From Syncephalastrum monosporum B8922 (lineage: Eukaryota > Mucoromycota > Mucoromycetes > Mucorales > Syncephalastraceae), in the NCBI GenBank assembly GCA_000697355.1, contig JNEN01000779.1:1-64000 (forward strand): a stretch of 64,000 bases of DNA. The letters run 5' to 3'. The notes under the pieces are model-generated. The model saw only the letters and a program-made list of their open reading frames with translations, was not told the origin of the DNA and searched no databases. Both the position numbers and the translations under genes were made by a program. This document shows positions 57,726 to 64,000 of this stretch, piece by piece; position 1 is the stretch's first letter; every line of letters starts with the position of its first letter.

Positions 57726-59478
57726 AGTCGAGATAGAATTATACGAAAGGAAGTAGAGTAGAGTAAAGTAGAATAGAATAAATTAAAGAAAATAGAATAA
57801 AAAAGAAGACGGGCCCTTGTAAGATAAGGGAAACGAAGGGGAGAAAAGAAGGTGCCGTGCTTTGTGAATGAGATTTGCGCTGGCTCATCTGGGGATGTTG
57901 TACTACAATTAGGATTTTCGAGCTCAGTCTAAAGATACACCGACAACATGCATGCTTTTTCCAAAAAGGTGTGTCACTGAAAAAGAATTACGGCAGAGTA
58001 AAAAAATACATACACACAACCTGGACACACAATGAGATGAGAGCAAGAGAATGCATAGGAATTGAGACAAAAAGCTGCTTCTTTTATTGGAGCCTCTTGA
58101 GTTTGCTTTTATTGATCGTCTTATTGTGCTTTATGGAATTGAATTCCATCTTTGGCCCATGTTTCGGATTTATCTGGTTTTTCTGACCTCTTTTCCCCGC
58201 TTTTTGCGACAAAAAGCATCCCCCAACATCCACTTTGCGCATGATACAAATTATAATAATGATCTTAGCTCTATCGAGGCTAAAGACTATCGAAGTGGTG
58301 TTCGCCTGTACTCCTTCGAGTCGTATTAAAAGAGCTACTTGGGGGAGGCACAATAAAGGCACTGGGAACAGGATGCACCTTGTTTTGTCAGGTCCGGGAA
58401 ACGATCGATAGCGTACCAATTGTAGGGGACTTCTCCATTGAGCCCTCAAGTGGAGAACAAATGTCGTTGCGGAGTGCACGACCCACTTTACCCTTGGTAA
58501 ATATTGACAGAGTGAAGCCTGTAGGTCTTCGTCGATAACAAAATAAAAATGAGCCTGACCTCAACTGGCTCAACATAAATCAGGCCACACCTACACTAGC
58601 TGGCTTCTCCACAAACATATCTCCAGGCTGTGATTGAGCCACATAAAAACACGGCAAGACCTAGTGCTGGAACATCTTCATGCATAGATCTATGACAAAA
58701 AGGGTATCACGTCGCACAAACTCAGAAGAATGTACCCAGGGTGGTTTCACATTGCGGTTAAAAACGTTGCCGCAGATGTATGTGTACGTGTCTCGATCAC
58801 CCAGCAGACGTCTTTACTTTTGAGCCTCTCTGCATGATCATAGCTCCATTGACACGAGTGAGATAAAGTGCCGTAAAAACTATCGTGCCTACATGCACCT
58901 GGCATATACAAAAACCCCAAGGTCGTAGACAATGGAATATACCCGTTGTATGGGAACCAGAAAAATGATCAAATCGACAAGGTCCTTCTATGAGCTGGGT
59001 CTTGCTTCTCATATTTCCGGGTTCGACACTATTCGGTATACTGTTTACAATAGCTATACCTATTCTCAGGTTAAGGCGGCTTCCGTTTTTTACACTAATA
59101 TGATAAGCTCTTATGCAGCACGGTATTTATTATGGGAGGTTAATGAATGAATGAATCTGTATGAACGAAATATATCATGCGTCACCTGCCGTCGTAAATT
59201 ATTCTATCTGGTTTGAGATGTGCTGAATTTATTCGTTCTTCCTTTCTTCCATTTCTCTCACTTTACCATCCTACTGTTATCCGTTGTGGGTGACGGAGAA
59301 GAGCAATACCGAGGTAAATCTTTTAACTGATACCCGTCGTCACTCGTGGCTCACGTCGCCCGCAGACTTCTACTATAGCGCTCATCTCGAGGGTCGTATT
59401 TCGAGCAGCTGACATTCACGTTTACTATCTACGACAAAATCGCTTCTGGAAGAAGTCAGCCGCCGCCTATCAGCCAAG
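57726..59478. other. Intergenic, no gene seen
   Basis: 5' flank of the RasGAP gene, with a short GTAGA-type pentamer stretch at 57750-57790, then about 1.6 kb without supportable frames up to the RRM gene. Confidence 0.6.
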
Positions 59479-60088
59479 ATGCAGTGTAAGAACTCGGCTT
59501 TTAGTAGCTGTACCTGCTTACATCAGCCATCTAAAACCAGTAAAGCCGAACCAGGCAGCACCCTGTATGTCGGCAGACTGCCCTCTCATATTACTGGACA
59601 TGATTTCGAAGAAGCACTTACTCCGTTTGGAGAGGTAAAATGATGGACGTAAGGGTTTCTTTCGTTGCTACATGCTTTGTAAATATACAAGGCAGCGGTG
59701 ATGGTCGATTCTGCTACCGGTGAATCACGCGGCTTTGGTTTCTTAGTTTATAGAGATGGTAAAAGTGCTGAGGAGAGTGCACATACGACTGAGATCAATG
59801 GCGACCATGTAAAAGTAGAAACGGTAAGTCGTGATACTGATTCTGGACTTTCTTCATCCCTAACAAAGTCTCCTTCTACATAGCCCAATCGAGAAGAGCC
59901 TTGGAGCTCTACTCCCGGGTGCTACTATGGTCAGAATAGTCGTTATGACAGAGGTGGGTGCTACGGCAGAGGACTATGTTCTGATTCTGTTCTCTATAGC
60001 CTATCGCTACCGTGATCGTGATGAAATCATGCCCATTGGTATCAGCGCAATCGCGTCCTCAAACCCTGGAGCTTCGGAGGCTGTTTAG
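59479..60088 (+). CDS. Small RRM RNA-binding protein with shortened tail
   Basis: Exons 59479-59634, 59692-59823, 59884-59953 and 60000-60088 join in frame to 148 residues. RNP2 is LYVGRLP, and RNP1 is present as SRGFGFLVY in exon 2, with the beta-4/alpha-2 part ESAHTTEINGDHVKVE. The tail keeps a Tyr/Arg/Asp start (YRYRDRDE) as in Tra2-like splicing factors but ends after 20 more residues. The RRM is slightly short between RNP2 and RNP1 compared with family members (a few residues missing at the exon 1/2 joint). It may be a real small protein or a decaying copy of a Tra2-like gene. A splicing role would be inference. Confidence 0.6.
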
Positions 60089-60633
60089 AAGAAGAGCTAG
60101 AAAGATCAAACGCCAGTCCACTACGCGAAGCATAAAGCTAACTTGTGCGAAGTAGTCGCGCATTGAAGGTCCTGAATCTACTTCCCAAATAGATAAGTCG
60201 ATTCCCAGGCGTGCTGCCATTAACGCGTTGCGAACAAAATGGGCTCCTCAAGCTTATTTTACTTCCATCACACAGGTAAATTTTACCGTCTGTTCATCTG
60301 GCAGTCGTAATATCTCGTCATTGCGGAGGAGAGGTCTAAAACAGCAGAAAGTTGTAGTCTCTACATACACCTAAAACAGGCGTTAATGCCGGTTTGCGTT
60401 AAGCATTCATGTAACGATAGATATTGTGCCTGATGTACCCGCGTGCTCTTTTTCATAATCGCCAAGTAGATAATACCTGCGGTCTGATTGGCTGAATTGA
60501 TTGCCTGGGGCCAGTCTTTTCCGCTATTTTTTCCTGGCGCGCGCGTGCGGCGCGTCGCGAAAAACGTGCCCCTCAATTTTTACATTTTTTTTATCACTCT
60601 GTAACACGCACGGTCAGTGCTTCACAGCTGAAC
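60089..60633. other. Intergenic, possible remains of an RS-type tail
   Basis: Just after the RRM stop, another frame reads basic sequence (RRRARKIKRQSTTRS), compatible with a lost RS-rich tail. From 60380 on it is the promoter region of the next gene, with a GC-rich patch CGCGCGCGTGCGGCGCG near 60537-60553. Confidence 0.4.
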
Positions 60634-62052
60634 ATGTCGACCAAGGCAACAGGACTGTTTGACCATTTACCAGCACCGCGTACGGTCTTCACGTATACCC
60701 GCAAGCGACATGCCCCTGTAGCCCTGGAAGACGACAGTGACGATGAACAGCCAAATATCCCGCCTTCCATTCCAGGCACAGCAACCCAGGAGGACTCCCC
60801 TGTCAACCTGATGAATTCCACGATCGAAACGAATCATGGCGAGCTCCAGCCGGACAGTGATGTACTCATCGACCCCGTCCTTCGAGGCTCTCAAACCTTC
60901 GAAACAGACACGCTTTGGCCCTTAATTCACGAAACACCTATCGAGAGCCTGCTTTGTGATAAACTTGTGTCAGACGAGACTGATATCGATATGCGGGGGA
61001 AAGCAGACAACATTATGCTATCTGCTTCAAGCGATATCATCCAAGACAAGAGCGCAGGCGAGGACAATAGCAACAATAACAGCGACGCACAAATTTCAGG
61101 GACTGTCGCTCCGCACGACATATTTGCCTTCCCAGACGAAGCACTGCCCCGCCCCTCATCACCCTTCGATCGGCCTGTACCTACTCACCCCTCCCCTGAC
61201 CGGGAAACATCTATTTTGTCGCCCACCGTCGACCCGCTTCCAACCAGCGACATCTTTGATTTCCCGGATAATGACTCCTCAAGCGAGAGCGACGGGGAAA
61301 GCAATCTTAACACGAGCGCTCCCGCTCGGCAGACCCAACCGGCCCTCAAACCTTGCATCACGCTGCCTCGCCGGCCACGACTCAAAAAATCCGTCACGTT
61401 CTCTGAGCAGACAATCGTTGCGACTTTCAAACGAGGCACGTGCTCATCCGACTATAGCGCCTCTTTCTTTGAGCCCATGATGGCACCCCAACGGTCGTAC
61501 GATGTGGTCCTAGACGAATCTCAAGATACCACAGCCATATCCGAACACGTCTCGCCTTCAATACCTACGACGTGCTCTAGCTCCCTCCCCTCATTCGCGC
61601 GTCCCGCTGCGCCCATCGATGCACCTCGTAACGCGCGGCCGAAGCGCAGCCTCGTGTCGCGTCTCAAATCTGCCCGCGGAGAAGACGTATCTGAGGGTCC
61701 AGGCCGATACTATAACTTTGAAGAGGAGGAAGTTGAAGAAGACGATGAGCCAGAGTCGTCCATGACGTCGCAAGCCGAGCCGAGGACGTATAGCTCGACC
61801 CAGAGCGCATTACACAGAGTAGCTCCCGCCCTGCTGATGGAAGACGTGCCTCAGCTGGAGCAAGACGAAAACCAGCTGGACGGAAATGAACAATGCACTG
61901 AACTGGCTAAGCGGAGAAAGGTATACCGACCTGAGAATCCCATGCGCGTCCAGGTGACCTATAAACGCGAACGACACTCCACAGCTGGCGATGACGAGCT
62001 CGCTCAGCTAGACAATCTCCTGCTGTCGTTGAAACGAACCAATTCTGCTTGA
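60634..62052 (+). CDS. Disordered protein with duplicated terminal and DIFxFPD motifs
   Basis: Single exon, 472 residues, ATG at 60634. No folded domain recognised; the sequence is Ser/Asp/Glu/Pro-rich. Three internal features stand out. Both ends carry a similar motif, VFTYTRKRHAP near residue 18 and VQVTYKRERHST near residue 445. A motif occurs twice in the middle, HDIFAFPDE and SDIFDFPDN. A possible PP1-docking motif LKKSVTFS lies in a basic patch (RRPRLKKSVTF). Near the C-terminus there is an acidic run (EEEEVEEDDEPE) and a short predicted helix (DELAQLDNLLLSLKR). The motif style reminds me of the N-terminal part of cohesin regulators such as WAPL, but no WAPL fold follows, so this stays a guess. 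Nuclear location is likely from the basic patches. The open frame is long and bounded by plausible flanks. Confidence 0.75.
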   Translation: MSTKATGLFDHLPAPRTVFTYTRKRHAPVALEDDSDDEQPNIPPSIPGTATQEDSPVNLMNSTIETNHGELQPDSDVLIDPVLRGSQTFETDTLWPLIHETPIESLLCDKLVSDETDIDMRGKADNIMLSASSDIIQDKSAGEDNSNNNSDAQISGTVAPHDIFAFPDEALPRPSSPFDRPVPTHPSPDRETSILSPTVDPLPTSDIFDFPDNDSSSESDGESNLNTSAPARQTQPALKPCITLPRRPRLKKSVTFSEQTIVATFKRGTCSSDYSASFFEPMMAPQRSYDVVLDESQDTTAISEHVSPSIPTTCSSSLPSFARPAAPIDAPRNARPKRSLVSRLKSARGEDVSEGPGRYYNFEEEEVEEDDEPESSMTSQAEPRTYSSTQSALHRVAPALLMEDVPQLEQDENQLDGNEQCTELAKRRKVYRPENPMRVQVTYKRERHSTAGDDELAQLDNLLLSLKRTNSA

Positions 62053-62236
62053 TTCCTGTACAAACCTATTTCATGCTGCTGTAAATAATAATAAATCTCT
62101 CTCTCTCTCTACAATCTCTCTTTTGAGCTGACGCATGGCAAAGATTGGTGACCTGATATTCTATGCGATATCCTGATAAATTATGTACTACATCTGTATT
62201 TCGCAGCGAAACGCTGTGTAGATGATAAGCGGTCGT

Positions 62237-64000
62237 CTAAAATGAATTGATCTCCTTTAAAATATCGTGCAGGATGGGCTTGTCTTTTCGAACAGGTTTA
62301 GATCCTACGATCGTCTTGCGCTCCTTCTTTGATCTGTCTTTCGCCGGCATGGGTGATGGACCATTGGTATCGATGTAGTGACTCTTGAAATCGTCGGCGT
62401 GGAGGCGATAGATCTGGTAAATGACAGTAATAGTTGCGTTAGCTTCGGGACACCTTTTTGTTCTTCCTTGCTCTTACCCAATTTTTGTTTCGCATAATGT
62501 CCAATATGCTAGCAAACAAAGCTCCATTCTGCAGCGTGGATACGGAGCCGATCATGATGACCTTACTCTTCGCGCGCGTCAGGGCCACGTTGATACGACG
62601 CCATTCCCGGAGTAGCTCACCAGTCTTATGAAAACATAAACTTAATTGTGTTTTTTTAGCGGGATCAACTACTTACATTGCCTCTGGCGTTGCTGCGCAC
62701 CATGGAAATCAGCACACATTCTTTATCCCGGCCTTGATATCTGTCCACTGTCGCCACCTCCACGTCCATGTGAGACTTGATGGCCATGGCAATGTGCCGA
62801 ACCTGGGCTCGGTAGAAGGATATAACGGCCAATTCGGATTCGGGCACACCGCATCGTACGAGCGCACTCACCAGGCTCTTGACAAGCACTGCTTCAGAGT
62901 GATTGGTGATGGCATTGCTCTCTCGGCTTTCCGTCAAATTCAACGCGTCGGTATCGATCAAGATCACATTACGTCTATTTGAAACGATGTGAACACATAT
63001 TTGCAATAACCCGTATCGCTTACTTTGGATCAAGGACGTGGGCCATCCAGCAGTGTTTTGTAGGTGATTTACAGTTGAAGTTCCACTGTCGATGGATGTG
63101 CTCCAGGCCTTCTTCCAAGTGAGGCAGCTTCAATTTCCGTTTTGCCACTGCAGGCGTGCCACACTTGAGCCGGTGGTTGTACACCAAGACATTAGAAATT
63201 TCCATGATATCCTCGTTCATGCGGTACTGGTATTCGAGATGAGACACAGCATCTGGATGTGCTTGTGCAAGGAGCGAGAATAAGGAGATGCCGAGGCCTT
63301 GGTCACGAGCAACCGTATTTCTGATCTGCATTGCTTGGTCATTAGTACTCGTCTTTTTCCTAATTCCTATTTATTGATAGGTGAGCCTACCGTCGGTGGA
63401 AGTTGGTATTGGTCGCCAACAAGGACAAAAGTATTTGCAAATCGGAGGGGCCCCACACATGCAGGGAGTGTTAATTGGGAAGCTTCGTCCACGATGCAGT
63501 AATCAAACTTGCGCTTCTGAAACAGGGTACTGCCGCTTCAATATTAGACGAATGCTCTCGATTGTCGCAAGCCAAGTCGAACTCACTGTGAGATACTCAA
63601 GCAGGTGGTGCCGACGACGCGTCTCGAGGTATAATGCTTTTCCAAGTCAGCGACAGTTTTGATGGAATCTCGGGTGTCTGCCATGTAATTTGCGATCTCT
63701 GGGCTGAAGCGCTCCTCGTTGCCGACACGTAGCACATCAATGCCCAGATCGATCACCTTGGCGAGCACGTTGTCGAGCGCAGTATGGGTATAGGCGGTGA
63801 TAAACACGGATTTTTTGCGTGCCACAAGAGCAGCGACGAGCCGTGCCACAGTGGTCGTCTTGCCCGTGCCTGGCATACCAAGAAGTAGAGAGTAATCTTC
63901 GGCTGCACGAGACTGTGGGTTAGCGAGGGCATTGACGTCAGTAGCACACCTTACCTGCAAGGACACGGTTAACGGCACGTTCCTGAGCTGGATTCATGCC
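62237..64000 (-). CDS. DNA2: DNA2 nuclease-helicase, C-terminal helicase part (5' end outside window)
   Basis: Seven exons are visible (64000-63955 partial, 63902-63587, 63535-63391, 63325-63024, 62974-62677, 62624-62478, 62413-62237); the upstream part runs off the window. Motifs: Q-type [13 protein letters not shown], Walker [14 protein letters not shown], motif Ia [12 protein letters not shown], Walker [10 protein letters not shown], motif [15 protein letters not shown], motif IV area [10 protein letters not shown], motif [13 protein letters not shown] and motif [22 protein letters not shown]. The wording and order are those of the SF1B helicase of DNA2, which with its N-terminal RecB-like nuclease trims Okazaki flaps and resects double-strand breaks. 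The nuclease and iron-sulfur part should lie beyond 64000. The tail ([14 protein letters not shown]) is basic. About 420 residues are seen. Confidence 0.93.

Noticed and set aside
1..64000. CRISPR arrays, operons, ribosome-binding sites, riboswitches
   Set aside because: The window is eukaryotic; the only regular repeats are minisatellites and microsatellites without the spacer structure of CRISPR.

Overview
The window looks like nuclear DNA of an early-diverging filamentous fungus, most likely Mucoromycota (Mucorales-like). The grounds are: short GT-AG introns (about 50-75 bp) in almost every gene, compact spacing, a GATA factor with two fingers and very long glutamine tracts, a six-exon microsomal P450, and a complete DET1 gene (absent from the yeast models). 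No genus can be fixed from sequence alone. Exon structures below were rebuilt by hand from splice sites, reading phase and family resemblance. In every gene called complete the exons add up to an uninterrupted frame.

Layout. 1-4.2 kb is a transposon graveyard: two same-orientation arrays of one minisatellite bracket about 3.7 kb that holds a near-perfect foldback, a frameshifted retroelement-like fragment and an N-terminally broken DD34E transposase. 4.3-6.0 kb: two-finger C2H2 protein. 7.4-10.9 kb: cytochrome b5/acyl-CoA dehydrogenase fusion followed by a flavin monooxygenase on the same strand. 11-12 kb: SET/MYND methyltransferase (minus). 14.6-15.7 kb: NmrA-like protein. 16.8-18.7 kb: cytochrome P450 (minus). 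19.7-21.2 kb: SWD2/WDR82-like COMPASS subunit. 22.1-25.9 kb: HIRA histone chaperone, 17 exons (minus). 26.6-28.2 kb: OS-9/Yos9 ERAD lectin. 28.6-34.5 kb: four compact minus-strand genes (TrhO-like rhodanese, LSM6, RWD-domain protein, TAF4). 34.5-38.4 kb: long non-coding stretch ahead of an APSES/KilA-N transcription factor (38.4-39.9 kb). 40.3-42.7 kb: DET1 (minus), head-to-head with VPS33 (43.1-45.8 kb). 46.0-48.5 kb: GATA factor. 49.5-50 kb: diverged tandem repeats and a tRNA-like block. 50.0-51.1 kb: ELMO-domain protein (minus). 52.2-53.7 kb: Psr1-type phosphatase (minus). 54.6-57.7 kb: Gap1/IQGAP-type RasGAP (minus). 59.5-60.1 kb: small RRM protein. 60.6-62.1 kb: disordered protein with repeated motifs. 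62.2-64 kb: 3' part of DNA2 (minus), running off the window.

How the genes relate. Most are housekeeping genes from unrelated pathways: chromatin (HIRA, SWD2, SET), transcription and RNA (TAF4, LSM6, APSES, GATA, RRM), membrane traffic and ERAD (VPS33, ELMO, OS-9), signalling (RasGAP, Psr1), ubiquitin ligase (DET1) and replication (DNA2). The only local group that might act together is the oxidative set at 7.4-18.7 kb. I found no clearly new multi-gene system. The best leads are the bracketed transposon block, the duplicated GATA-finger exon, the fungal DET1 and the internally repeated disordered protein.
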